A stretch of DNA of 28,188 nucleotides, taken from positions 1-28,188 of the forward strand of contig CAKQYA010000030.1 of NCBI GenBank assembly GCA_934293005.1. Direction: 5' to 3'. Shown piece after piece: positions 7,622 to 15,530 of this stretch. The position numbers and the translations under genes were made by a program. Under the pieces are notes generated by a model. It did not search any database. It worked only from the letters and a program-made list of their open reading frames with translations, and was not told the DNA's origin. This DNA comes from an uncultured Bacteroidaceae bacterium (GTDB lineage Bacteria > Bacteroidota > Bacteroidia > Bacteroidales > Bacteroidaceae). Numbering within the stretch: position 1 is the first letter of the stretch; each line of letters opens with the position of its first letter.

Positions 7622-9028
7622 TTATTTTTTCACATTTGGTTCTTGCAGTCCATAACCATTCTTCTTGTCCTCCATGAGCAGAAGATATGACAAAGCGAGA
7701 GCTATGACGCCGAAACCGGCGAAGATGCACATTGGTATGGTGTAGTCGTATTGCACCACCTCCATGCCGTTGCGTACCACTGTGCCCGTGATGCAATGGT
7801 TGGCCAGGATGTTGCCAATGAGAAGCGGCACACCACCAAGGCCTATGTTTTGAATCCAGAAGATAAGGGCATACGATGAACCCATGAGCTTGAGCGGCAC
7901 AATCTTCGGTACGCTTGGCCACATGGCCGATGGCACGAGCGAGAATGCTATGCCGAGGAGTATCATCACGAAGGCTGCGAACCACCAGTAGTTGAGCACA
8001 GGGAGCGCAAAGAGCACATGCACGATGATGAGAAGCACGGAGCCAATGATCATGATGGTTGCTCCTTTGCCATATTTGTCGTATATGCCTCCGAAGACAG
8101 GTGTCATGATTAGGTTGCCGAATGGTATCAAGGCTGGCAATAGTCCGGCCAGATTGCTGTCGACACCATATTTGTTGATCATCAGCGATGTGGCATATTT
8201 CATGAATGGGAACACGGCTGCATAGAAGCAGAGGCAGAGCAAAGCGAGAAGCCAGAAGCCCTTGCTTGATAGGATCAGGCTGACGTCGCTCAACTTGAAT
8301 GAGTCTTCGCCACTGGCATCAGCTGCAGCTTTTTCCTGCTTGTCGAGCTTGGCATCCATGCCGCAGAAGACGATGTAGGCCATGAGGCCTATGATGAGGA
8401 GCACGAAGGCGAGCAGAAGCGGAGCCGACATGCTGAAATGGCTGCTTATCCATGGGCTTATGGCCAAGGCGAGGGCTGTGCCCAGACGTGCCACAGCTAC
8501 CTGCACACCCATGGCCAGAGCGAGTTCGTAACCAGTGAACCATTTGATGAGCACCTTAGATACGGTGATGCCGCAGTTTTCGGTGCCCACGGCAAAGATG
8601 GCATAGCCTATGCAGGCTGTGAACACTTGGTGGTTGAGGTGAAGGTCGAAAATGTCTATGTCGATGACGGTTGGGCCACCAGGAGTGATGTATTCAACAG
8701 CGTAGTATTTGATGCCAGCTCCCACAACCATCAAGGCACAGGATGCTATGCCAGTGAAGCGCACGCCCATCTTGTCGAGGATGATGCCGCCGAAGAGGAG
8801 CATGAAGCAGAACACATTGAACCACATGTATGCGTTGTTGAACCATCCGAAGTCTTTGGCCGACCATCCCATGCCGCCTTGGTCTAAGGAGATGCCGAGC
8901 ATGTCCATGAGTGGCGACATGGCGTCGGTGAGGTAGTAGCCCCACATCATTGTGAACGACACGGTGACGAGGGCCATCCATCTGGCCGCTTTAGAGTCGC
9001 GCAGTGTCTTTTGTAGTTTTTCTGTCAT
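7622..9028 (-). CDS. MFS transporter resembling MFSD1 dipeptide transporters
   Basis: A 468-residue, roughly 12-helix major facilitator protein. Several stretches resemble animal MFSD1 as I recall it: FGGIILDKMGVRF in the first half, KWFTGYELALAMGVQVAVARLG around helices 4-5, CFYAAVFPFMKYATSLMINK, TPVFGGIYDKYGKG, and AFSLVPSAMWPSVPKIVP with IQNIGLG near the end. MFSD1 is described as a lysosomal dipeptide uniporter, so dipeptide transport is a reasonable inference, strengthened by the POT gene 26 bases downstream and dpp5 187 bases upstream on the same strand. A charged loop (DAKLDKQEKAAADASGEDSFK) divides the halves. The MFS assignment is firm; the MFSD1 likeness is from memory and unaligned. 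Sugar or nucleoside transport is not excluded. Confidence 0.8.
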   Translation of the reverse strand: MTEKLQKTLRDSKAARWMALVTVSFTMMWGYYLTDAMSPLMDMLGISLDQGGMGWSAKDFGWFNNAYMWFNVFCFMLLFGGIILDKMGVRFTGIASCALMVVGAGIKYYAVEYITPGGPTVIDIDIFDLHLNHQVFTACIGYAIFAVGTENCGITVSKVLIKWFTGYELALAMGVQVAVARLGTALALAISPWISSHFSMSAPLLLAFVLLIIGLMAYIVFCGMDAKLDKQEKAAADASGEDSFKLSDVSLILSSKGFWLLALLCLCFYAAVFPFMKYATSLMINKYGVDSNLAGLLPALIPFGNLIMTPVFGGIYDKYGKGATIMIIGSVLLIIVHVLFALPVLNYWWFAAFVMILLGIAFSLVPSAMWPSVPKIVPLKLMGSSYALIFWIQNIGLGGVPLLIGNILANHCITGTVVRNGMEVVQYDYTIPMCIFAGFGVIALALSYLLLMEDKKNGYGLQEPNVKK

Positions 9029-9082
9029 TTTGTGTTAGAAGTATATTTGTTTTTATAGCTGTCCGATAAAATATCTTGGATG

Positions 9083-9120
9083 TTATTGCTGCCCGCAGGA
9101 GTTTTAGCTGTCAGCAATAA
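9083..9120. repeat. Hairpin between dpp5 and the MFSD1-like gene
   Basis: TTATTGCTG (9083-9091) and CAGCAATAA (9112-9120) form a 9-bp perfect stem in the 187-base spacer. The T run lies on the plus-strand side, so it is not a standard terminator for dpp5. It may be an mRNA processing or stability structure. No -7 box is visible in this spacer, which favours read-through from dpp5 into the transporters. Confidence 0.45.
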
Positions 9121-9215
9121 ATTTTTTATGCATGTGTCTCTTGTCGTTGACTCATGTTCTTATGAATGATGCCGGATTTGTGTCGGTGCATCATAGCCAT
9201 CATTCATGAAGCGTG

Positions 9216-11375
9216 TCATTTGAGCCACTTGTCGAGCCAATTGAAGTAGGTGCGTTGCCATAGAATGCCATTTTGTGGTTTGAGCACCCAATGGTTCTCG
9301 TCGGGGAAGATGAGCAACTGCGATGGCACTCCGCGTAGTTGGGCTGCATTGAAGGCTGACATGGCTTGCGAGGTGACGATGCGGTAGTCTTTTTCTCCCT
9401 GTATGCAAAGTATCGGCGTGTCCCAGCGGTCGACAAAGCGGTGTGGCGAATTGAGGAAGGTGTTCTTGTGTCCGTTCCAGTAGGCACCTCCCATATCCCA
9501 ATTGGCGAACCACATTTCTTCTGTCTCGAGATATTGCTGCTCGAGGTTGAATATGCCGTCGTGGGCTATGAATGCCTTGAATCGCTTGTCGTGGTGTCCG
9601 GCCAGCCAATACACAGAGAAGCCTCCGAAAGAAGCTCCTACGCAGCCGAGGCGGTCTTTGTCGACATAAGGCAGGTTGGCCGCAGCATCGTCTATGGCCG
9701 TGAGATAGTCGTCCATGCAATGGCCGCCATAATTTTCGCTTATTTCCTCAAGCCAATCCTTGCCGAAGCCTGGCAGTCCGCGCCTGTTGGGAGCCACTAC
9801 CACATAACCATTGGCTGCCATGACCATCATATTCCATCGGTATGACCAAAACTGGCTCACAGGTGTCTGCGGTCCTCCCTCGCAGAAGAGAAGGGTAGGG
9901 TATTTCTTGTTCTTGTCAAAGTGTGGAGGAAGTATTATCCATGACAAGAGATCGTGTCCGTCGACAGTTTTCGTCCATCTTGGCTCGCATGAGCCCCAGT
10001 CGATGTTTTCTTTGAAATATTTGTTTTCATCTGTTAGTTGTGCCACTGTTTTCTTCGCAGGGTCAACGAGATACAGTTCAAGGCTCTCGCACATGCTCTG
10101 TCGTCCGCACAGGAGCTGCTTGCCGCATAGAGACACAGAAGTGTAGTCGTATTGTCCGTCGGTAATCTTCTTGTGGCCGCCCTTCATGTCTGCAGCATAT
10201 ACATGTGTGGTACCGTGCCATGTGCTGATGAAATATATCTGCTTGCCATCTGCACCCCATGCGAAGGCATCTACAGGTGCGTTGATGTCTTTTGCCAACT
10301 GCTTGATAGAGCCAGTCTTGAGGTCCATCACGAGCAGGCGGTTCACATCCGACTCATATCCGTCCCTCTCCATGCTCTGCCATGCCAAATATCTGCCGTC
10401 TGGCGAGAATGAGGGGTTTGTGTCGTAACCAGACATGAGGAAGCCTGATACAACGTTGCCTGGATAGTCCCTGTCGTTGACTTTCTGGTTTTTCAAGGAT
10501 TCTGTATGGTCAACAGCTGGACGCACATATCCCTTGCCTTTGCAGATGTTTCTGCTTTCCTTTGTTGCCACATTATATATATATATGTCGGCATCGGTTG
10601 ATACGGCATAGTCTTTGCCCTCAAGCTTGCGGCATGTGTAGGCAATCTGTTTTGAGTCTGGACTCCATGCCAGTTGCTCGATGCCGCCGAATGGCTTCAT
10701 AGGGCATTCGTAGGCCTCTCCATCAAGAATGTCGGTGGCATTCTTTACGGTAGAGCCATCAAAGTCGGCCACGAATGCATGCGGAATGGTCTCCACCCAT
10801 TCGTCCCAATGGCGATACATGAGGTTGTTTACCACTCGCCCAGTAGATTTGTCGAGGTCGGGGTATATATCGTTGGTGCGCTTGCCATATTTGATTGTCT
10901 TGACCATCAACACTTTCTTCTCGTCTGGAGAGAATGTGAAGTCGTCCACACCTTCAGCCTCGTTGGATAGCTGCTTGCGGTCTGAGCCGTCGGTATTCAT
11001 TGAGAAGAGCTGCATGTTGCCGTCTGAAGCCATGCCGAGGTATGCTATGCGCTTGCCGCCTTCGATATATTTAGGTGACAGTTCGGATGTGGTGGCTGTG
11101 GTGAGCAGCCGCTCGTTCTTGCCATCAGTTCCGATAGTGTATATCACGGTGTGGCTCTTGTTGTCGGCCACGCTGTAGTAGCTTACATTGTATGCCACGC
11201 TCTTTGCGTCGGGCGCTACGTCGGAGCTGCCGATACGGCCCATGGCCCATAGGAGTTCGGGCGTGAGGTTGCGTTCGGCGATATACGGATTCTGACGCCC
11301 AATGAAAGATTGGGCGTCAGATTCTGTTATTGCTGCCATTGCAAATGCTGTTGCTAAGATTATACTTTTATTCAT
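9216..11375 (-). CDS. dpp5: Dipeptidyl-peptidase 5-type serine peptidase (S9)
   Basis: A 719-residue periplasmic prolyl-oligopeptidase-family enzyme that removes dipeptides from oligopeptide N-termini. A signal peptide (about 1-21) precedes a beta-propeller (about 35-450) and an alpha/beta-hydrolase domain. The catalytic triad is readable: Ser582 in GASFGG, Asp663 in GEKDYR, His695 in DENHW. The protein closely follows Porphyromonas gingivalis DPP5 as recalled, for example KRTNDIYPDLDKSTGR, HWDEWVETIPH and SVYWLAGHHDKRF. It differs by an insertion of about 35 residues near 281-316. DPP5 prefers Ala and hydrophobic residues at P1; that specificity is transferred, not seen. The gene lies between yidC and two likely peptide transporters on the same strand. 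Its start codon sits between two strong hairpins (11291-11321 and 11387-11463), suggesting post-transcriptional control. Confidence 0.93.
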   Translation of the reverse strand: MNKSIILATAFAMAAITESDAQSFIGRQNPYIAERNLTPELLWAMGRIGSSDVAPDAKSVAYNVSYYSVADNKSHTVIYTIGTDGKNERLLTTATTSELSPKYIEGGKRIAYLGMASDGNMQLFSMNTDGSDRKQLSNEAEGVDDFTFSPDEKKVLMVKTIKYGKRTNDIYPDLDKSTGRVVNNLMYRHWDEWVETIPHAFVADFDGSTVKNATDILDGEAYECPMKPFGGIEQLAWSPDSKQIAYTCRKLEGKDYAVSTDADIYIYNVATKESRNICKGKGYVRPAVDHTESLKNQKVNDRDYPGNVVSGFLMSGYDTNPSFSPDGRYLAWQSMERDGYESDVNRLLVMDLKTGSIKQLAKDINAPVDAFAWGADGKQIYFISTWHGTTHVYAADMKGGHKKITDGQYDYTSVSLCGKQLLCGRQSMCESLELYLVDPAKKTVAQLTDENKYFKENIDWGSCEPRWTKTVDGHDLLSWIILPPHFDKNKKYPTLLFCEGGPQTPVSQFWSYRWNMMVMAANGYVVVAPNRRGLPGFGKDWLEEISENYGGHCMDDYLTAIDDAAANLPYVDKDRLGCVGASFGGFSVYWLAGHHDKRFKAFIAHDGIFNLEQQYLETEEMWFANWDMGGAYWNGHKNTFLNSPHRFVDRWDTPILCIQGEKDYRIVTSQAMSAFNAAQLRGVPSQLLIFPDENHWVLKPQNGILWQRTYFNWLDKWLK
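11291..11321. repeat. 13-bp perfect hairpin inside the dpp5 signal-peptide region
   Basis: TCTGACGCCCAAT (11291-11303) and ATTGGGCGTCAGA (11309-11321) pair perfectly around a five-base loop. It lies at codons 19-28 of dpp5, across the signal-peptide cleavage region (ESDAQSFIGRQN). The hairpin is also flanked by a direct repeat, CAGAATC, on the coding strand. Confidence 0.85.
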
Positions 11376-11386
11376 ATATTAGCATT

Positions 11387-11463
11387 AAGCAGATGTTCAT
11401 TGTCATTTTCAAATGTGTGGAACTGAACGTTCACCTGTGTGAGATGATAATGAACATCTGCTT
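11387..11463 (-). promoter_or_regulatory. Long intergenic hairpin between yidC and dpp5
   Basis: AAGCAGATGTTCATT (11387-11401) pairs perfectly with AATGAACATCTGCTT (11449-11463). The stem can continue about eight pairs inward with G-U wobbles, and the loop contains the palindrome TGAACGTTCA (11424-11433). The foot of the stem ends 11 bases before the dpp5 ATG. No T run follows on the minus strand, so a leader structure controlling dpp5, or an mRNA cleavage site after yidC, fits better than a classic terminator. Confidence 0.7.
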
Positions 11464-11479
11464 GTAGTTGTAGGTTAGG

Positions 11480-13384
11480 TTATTGCTGGTTCTTGTTTTT
11501 CATGTTTTGAGCCTCCTGTTGCTGACGGAGTATCTCCATCTGCTTTTCCTGCATGGCCTGGAGACGCTCCATCATGCTTGAGGTTTTCTTCTTCTGGCCG
11601 GCATTGGCTTTGCGCTCTGCATGTCGCTTTTCGAGTTTGGCGAGAAGTGCGTCATCATCTGTGGTATGGCGGAGGAACCACATCATGAGCACGCCGATGA
11701 TTGAAGATATGAAGTAGTACCAGTTGAGTCCTGCGCTGTAGCTGTTGAATGAGAAGAAGAAGATGATAGGCATGAGATACATCATCCATTTCATCATGCC
11801 CATTTGCTGCTGCTGTTCAGGAGTCATGGCATACGACTGCTGCTTCTGTGTGATGACAGAGCTGAGGATGGTGGCCACGCACCACAGCACGCAGAATATT
11901 GATATGTGGTCGCCGATGCCCCAGATGTTGAAGCCCCAGTTGATCACATCGTCGTAGGTTGAAAGGTCATCGGCCCAGAGGAACGATTCGCCTCTCAATT
12001 CGATATAGTTAGGGATAAAGTTGAATAGCGCAATCCAGATAGGCATCTGTATGAGCATAGGGAGGCATCCGCCCATAGGACTCACTCCATATTCGCTGTA
12101 GAGCTTCATCATCTCCTGCTGCTTGAGCATGGCGTCCTCTTTCTTAGGATATTTGGCGCTTATCTCATCAACCTTAGGGCGCAGCACGCGCATGTTGGCT
12201 GATGAAAGGTATGACTTCTTCATCAGCGGGAATACGAGAATCTTCACGATGATGGTGAGGATGACAAGGATGATGCCCATGTTCATGCCGAGGCTTGTGA
12301 GGAAGTCGAAGGCATACAGGAAGACGAGGCGGTTAATCCACTTGATGACAGGCCAGCCCATGTATACGAGCGACTGCAGGTCGAGATCGTCTGTCTTGGA
12401 TATCATGTCTTCGTTGTTGGCGAGGGTGGAGAACTTGTTAGGTCCGAGGTAGAGGTGGAAGCTTGTAGGTTTCACGCCCTTTGGATCGAAGCTTGCGGCA
12501 AAGTCGGCAGAGTAGGTCTTCAGGTAGCCTGAGCCTTTCTGCAGCTGTTCTGACTTCATGCTGGCGATTTCCACTGGCACATCGGCTACAAGCACCTGCG
12601 CGAAGAATTGCGTCTTGAATGCAATCCATTTGGCATTTTCGCTGAATTCGTTCTCTTCCTTGTCACTTCCGCTTGTTGAAAGTTCTTCTGTGTCGCCCTT
12701 CACGGTGCGGTATGTGATGGTAGAGTATCGGTTTTCGAAGTCGTAGCCCTTTTCTTGCTGCTTCATGTCCTCTGTCCAGCGTATGTTGATTTTGTCGGTC
12801 TTTGATGGGAAGAATCCTTCAAGTCCATTGGCCTTCACATCCATGTCGAGCACGTAAGAGTTTGGTTTGAGCGAATAGATGATGTCTATTGAGCCGTTGG
12901 CTACTGGCAGGTGCATTGTCACGCCCGACTTTGTCAGGTCAGTTGGCTGAAAGAACAGCTCGTCTGTGACGATGTTGGCTGTCTTGCCGTCGAGCATGAG
13001 CTTCATGTTATGGTCTTTCTTGTCGAAGAGGACCACGTTGCCTCCTTCGCGGCTCTTGTATGTGCTGTCTTTCAATTCTACTTTCTGCATTTGTCCGCCT
13101 TTATTGGAAAGGGTGACGCGCAGAAACTCGTTTTCGATGACTGTGCTTGCGAGCTGTCCTTGGCGTGCCTCAAAGAGTGGATTAAGTGTGTCGGCCATTT
13201 CCTCTTTGATTTTTGCAGCCTCTTTCTGCTGCTTTTTCAATTCTTTGGCTGCGTTAACCGTGTTGATGGAATCTTGGATTCGCATTTCCTCCTGCTGTAT
13301 GCCTCGTGTGTGGTTTTCGTAAGCCATGAAGCCGAAAACGACGAGCGCCATGAGGATGAAAGCTGTTAGCGTGTTTTTGTTCAT
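11480..13384 (-). CDS. yidC: Membrane protein insertase YidC
   Basis: A 634-residue Oxa1/YidC/Alb3-family insertase that places proteins into the inner membrane, alone or with Sec. An N-terminal anchor helix (about 5-22) is followed by a coiled, charged stretch and the large periplasmic beta-sandwich of Gram-negative YidC (about 60-360). The C-terminal five-helix core includes NMGIILVILTIIVKILVFPL, the cytoplasmic hairpin with QEMMKLYSEYGVSPMGGCLPML, and later helices. A basic, Gln-rich tail (KKKTSSMMERLQAMQEKQ onward) may contact ribosomes, as in other YidC tails. There is no lipobox. dpp5 lies 104 bases downstream, and the DUF1573 gene diverges upstream. pyrG, which I recall as a common Bacteroidota neighbour, is not adjacent here. 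Confidence 0.97.
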   Translation of the reverse strand: MNKNTLTAFILMALVVFGFMAYENHTRGIQQEEMRIQDSINTVNAAKELKKQQKEAAKIKEEMADTLNPLFEARQGQLASTVIENEFLRVTLSNKGGQMQKVELKDSTYKSREGGNVVLFDKKDHNMKLMLDGKTANIVTDELFFQPTDLTKSGVTMHLPVANGSIDIIYSLKPNSYVLDMDVKANGLEGFFPSKTDKINIRWTEDMKQQEKGYDFENRYSTITYRTVKGDTEELSTSGSDKEENEFSENAKWIAFKTQFFAQVLVADVPVEIASMKSEQLQKGSGYLKTYSADFAASFDPKGVKPTSFHLYLGPNKFSTLANNEDMISKTDDLDLQSLVYMGWPVIKWINRLVFLYAFDFLTSLGMNMGIILVILTIIVKILVFPLMKKSYLSSANMRVLRPKVDEISAKYPKKEDAMLKQQEMMKLYSEYGVSPMGGCLPMLIQMPIWIALFNFIPNYIELRGESFLWADDLSTYDDVINWGFNIWGIGDHISIFCVLWCVATILSSVITQKQQSYAMTPEQQQQMGMMKWMMYLMPIIFFFSFNSYSAGLNWYYFISSIIGVLMMWFLRHTTDDDALLAKLEKRHAERKANAGQKKKTSSMMERLQAMQEKQMEILRQQQEAQNMKNKNQQ

Positions 13385-13573
13385 TTCAGTTGTATTGATT
13401 GATGTTAATTTCTTGTGATGAATGATGCTGTTCCTTTTTGTGCCGAATGGGCTGTGCTCCTTGATGGATGATGCTGTTTGCCCTCTTGCTTTAAGGAGCT
13501 TGTCATGTATGTTTTTTTAAGCGATTCGTATGTGATTGTGAACTTTTGAAATGTTACAGACACAAAATCAATG

Positions 13574-13581
13574 CAAATTTA
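13574..13581 (-). promoter_or_regulatory. Candidate -7 box for yidC
   Basis: The minus strand reads TAAATTTG, matching TAnnTTTG. No clear -33 element is found at the expected distance, so this is tentative. The leader would be about 185 nt. Confidence 0.33.
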
Positions 13582-13611
13582 CAAAAAAAAGATGGATTGT
13601 CTGTTCTCTGT

Positions 13612-13643
13612 ATTGCATTATTTGTTTTTTTTCCATACTTTTG
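13612..13643 (+). promoter_or_regulatory. Candidate promoter for the DUF1573 gene
   Basis: TACTTTTG (13636-13643) matches the -7 consensus TAnnTTTG. ATTG (13612-13615) lies 20 bases upstream as a reasonable -33 element. The predicted leader is about 130 nt. Confidence 0.45.
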
Positions 13644-13782
13644 TATTTGATTGAAACAAAAAAGAGTCTTGGATGAGATTGAATATTATTGGGAAACAGC
13701 TCTGATTTGAGAGTGAAATGAGAATCGAGGACAATTTTGGAACAAGCAAGAGTTGATTGTAACTATAAAAGTATAAATTGAA

Positions 13783-14205
13783 ATGAACATGAAAAGATTT
13801 CTATTTTGTCTGATGGCTGTGCTTGCCATAGCTGTTAGTGTGCAGGCTAAGAAATACCCGCAGTTGAAGTTTGAGAAGACCACGATAGACCTTGGAGAAT
13901 TCTGCATGGATGAGCCTGTGAGGAAGTGCGCATTCAAATTTACCAATGTTGGCAATGCGAAACTTGTAATCAATAAAGTGCGTGTGACGTGCGGATGCAC
14001 AGTGGTTGACTATCCCAAGGATTTTATTGCTCCTGGGGCCAGTGGCGTGATTACTGTCACATACGATGGTTCGCGCTCGATGCCGGGACGTTTCAAGAAG
14101 AGCGTCACTATTGAGGCCAACACTAAGAACGTGCTCACTCGCATCTTCATTCAAGGTGACATGACAGATGTGCCTGTGTCGAAGAAGGTCGAGAAGAATG
14201 AATAG
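13783..14205 (+). CDS. Secreted DUF1573-family protein
   Basis: A 140-residue protein with an N-terminal signal peptide (MNMKRFLFCLMAVLAIAVSVQA) and one beta-sandwich of the DUF1573 type, widespread in Bacteroidota and of unknown molecular function. Family marks are FEKTTIDLGEF near 30-40, FKFTNVGNAKLVINKVRVTCGCTV near 52-75, and the APGASGVITVTYD segment. The TCGC cysteines and the Ig-like fold are typical. An in-frame ATG at 13789 is an equally possible start and would leave the signal peptide intact. It is monocistronic, with its own candidate promoter and a clear terminator at 14264. Confidence 0.88.
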   Translation: MNMKRFLFCLMAVLAIAVSVQAKKYPQLKFEKTTIDLGEFCMDEPVRKCAFKFTNVGNAKLVINKVRVTCGCTVVDYPKDFIAPGASGVITVTYDGSRSMPGRFKKSVTIEANTKNVLTRIFIQGDMTDVPVSKKVEKNE

Positions 14206-14263
14206 AATGTGAGGAAAGATAAGCAGGAGCTCATGTTTGCATGCCTTTCACCATATAATATGC

Positions 14264-14294
14264 AGGCTGGTTCGTTTAAGCGGACCAGCCTTTT
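14264..14294 (+). terminator. Terminator of the DUF1573 gene
   Basis: An 11-bp stem with one wobble (AGGCTGGTTCG, 14264-14274, with 14281-14291) and a six-base loop is followed by TTTT. It lies 59 bases after the stop codon. Confidence 0.9.
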
Positions 14295-14325
14295 ATGTTT
14301 ATACGAAACTTGCAATTGCATTTTA

Positions 14326-14400
14326 TTCCAAATCGGCCATCAGGCCGAAAAATGATTAAGTCGATGAATATCTCCTTTGGCATAGCTCAGCTAAACAATC
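14326..14400. repeat. Diverged copy of the dispersed repeat (R4)
   Basis: AAATCGGCCATCAGGCCGAAA matches the left end of R1, except that the stem is CGGCC-ATCA-GGCCG rather than CGGTC-ATTA-GACCG, a compensatory change that preserves pairing. A CATAGCTCAGCTA stretch at about 14382 echoes the inner CATAG/CTATG hairpin of R1. Confidence 0.55.
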
Positions 14401-14467
14401 CAGTTAAAGCCAAAGCACGCCTGCTGTATTCTTGATTCAGTTTTTCGAGCATGCAACAGCCTTGAAA

Positions 14468-14497
14468 AAGTATCACGTGATACTTGGCCAAGTATCA
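14468..14497 (-). terminator. Overlapping palindromes forming the likely rnz terminator
   Basis: Two perfect palindromes overlap: AAGTATCACGTGATACTT (14468-14485) and TGATACTTGGCCAAGTATCA (14478-14497). On the minus strand, 30 bases past the rnz stop, the distal hairpin is followed by TTT. The three arms allow alternative pairings. A related hairpin occurs at 25079-25100. Confidence 0.6.
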
Positions 14498-14526
14498 TTA
14501 CCTTCATTTTTTGACGAATAAAATCC

Positions 14527-15441
14527 TCACAGTTTTATCTTCATGCCTTCATTGGCCAGGATGGTGTTAGGAAACACAGTCTTGGCTTCTTCGAGCAGCA
14601 AGTTCTCATCGTTGTATCTTGACGAGAAATGTCCGATGACAAGTTGGGAGACATGTGCAGCTTGCGCTATATGTGCAGCTTGTTCGGCTGTGCTGTGAAA
14701 TGTCTTTTTTGCCAGCAGCATGTGTTCTTGAGAGAATGTGGCTTCGTGGTATAAGCAGTTGGTGTTCGGGATGAGTTCGGCTATGTCGGGCTTGTATTTC
14801 GTGTCGGTGCAGTAGGCATAGGAGCGGGCGGGAGCTGCTGGAGTGGTGAGACGGCAGTTTGGCACTACTGTGCCATCATCGAGTGTCCAGTCGGCTCCAG
14901 CTTTGATGTTGTTTATTTGGCTTATGGGGATGTTGAAGTAGTCAATCATGTCTCGCTTGATGTGCGGAGAAGTCTGCTTCTCCTTCAGCATGTATCCGCA
15001 GCATTTCACTCGGTGGCTCAAAGGTATGGTCGATATGGTTACAGACCTGTCTTCGTAGACTATTTGCGGCACTTGCGAATCTATTTCGTGGAGCATGATT
15101 TCAAAAGGTGAGTCAGCGCAGAAATAGTCAATCTGTGGCTGGAAGATGCTTTGCAGCGGTGCAGGACCATAAATGTGAAGTTGCTGCTGGCGGCCAAGCA
15201 GTCCGAGAGTGGAAAGCAGTCCTATGAGGCCAAACACATGGTCACCGTGCATGTGTGTGAGGAAGATAGCTTGGATGTTAGATATATTGAGTCGCATCTT
15301 GCGCAGTCCCACCTGCACCCCCTCCGCACAGTCGAGCATGAAGAGTTTTTCCCTTATATTGACCACCTGTGTGGAATTGAGGTGTTGTGGCGTGGGCAGG
15401 GCAGCCCCGCATCCTATTATGTTTATTTCAAATTTTTCCAC
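14527..15441 (-). CDS. rnz: Ribonuclease Z
   Basis: A 304-residue zinc-dependent endonuclease of the metallo-beta-lactamase fold that trims tRNA precursors at the 3' side of the discriminator base. The metal-binding motif HMHGDH is at 63-68. Further ligands are visible in the later IPLSHRV, YCTDTKY and IGHFSSRY segments. Length matches the short bacterial RNase Z form of about 305 residues, and the exosite region (TSPHIKRDMIDYFNIPISQI) is present. It lies 89 bases downstream of addB on the same strand with no terminator between, so co-transcription is likely. It ends at a palindromic terminator. Confidence 0.95.
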   Translation of the reverse strand: MEKFEINIIGCGAALPTPQHLNSTQVVNIREKLFMLDCAEGVQVGLRKMRLNISNIQAIFLTHMHGDHVFGLIGLLSTLGLLGRQQQLHIYGPAPLQSIFQPQIDYFCADSPFEIMLHEIDSQVPQIVYEDRSVTISTIPLSHRVKCCGYMLKEKQTSPHIKRDMIDYFNIPISQINNIKAGADWTLDDGTVVPNCRLTTPAAPARSYAYCTDTKYKPDIAELIPNTNCLYHEATFSQEHMLLAKKTFHSTAEQAAHIAQAAHVSQLVIGHFSSRYNDENLLLEEAKTVFPNTILANEGMKIKL

Positions 15442-15530
15442 TTATTTGATTTGTTGTTATTATCATTTATTATTGTATGCACATTTTAAAATGCCAACCT
15501 TGCGTAATGCATGTTGTTTAATGCCAAGCG

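Larger units (their letters stand above)
13385..13782. other. Divergent yidC / DUF1573 intergenic region
   Basis: About 400 bases with no gene. It holds candidate -7 boxes for both directions (13574-13581 minus, 13636-13643 plus). There is a GCTCCTT/AAGGAGC inverted pair (13456-13462 with 13493-13499) and a short imperfect direct repeat GATGrATGATGCTGTT near 13418 and 13463. No RNA gene or known riboswitch is recognisable. Confidence 0.5.
14206..14526. other. Convergent intergenic region between DUF1573 and rnz
   Basis: About 320 bases without a gene. In order it holds the DUF1573 terminator (14264-14294), a diverged repeat copy R4 (about 14326-14400) and the overlapping palindromes ending rnz (14468-14497). 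Confidence 0.6.

Noticed and set aside
10574..10586. TA dinucleotide tract inside dpp5 as a possible phase-variation site
   Set aside because: It encodes IYIYN, which is conserved in DPP5 as recalled, so codon choice explains it; the tract is only about six units long.
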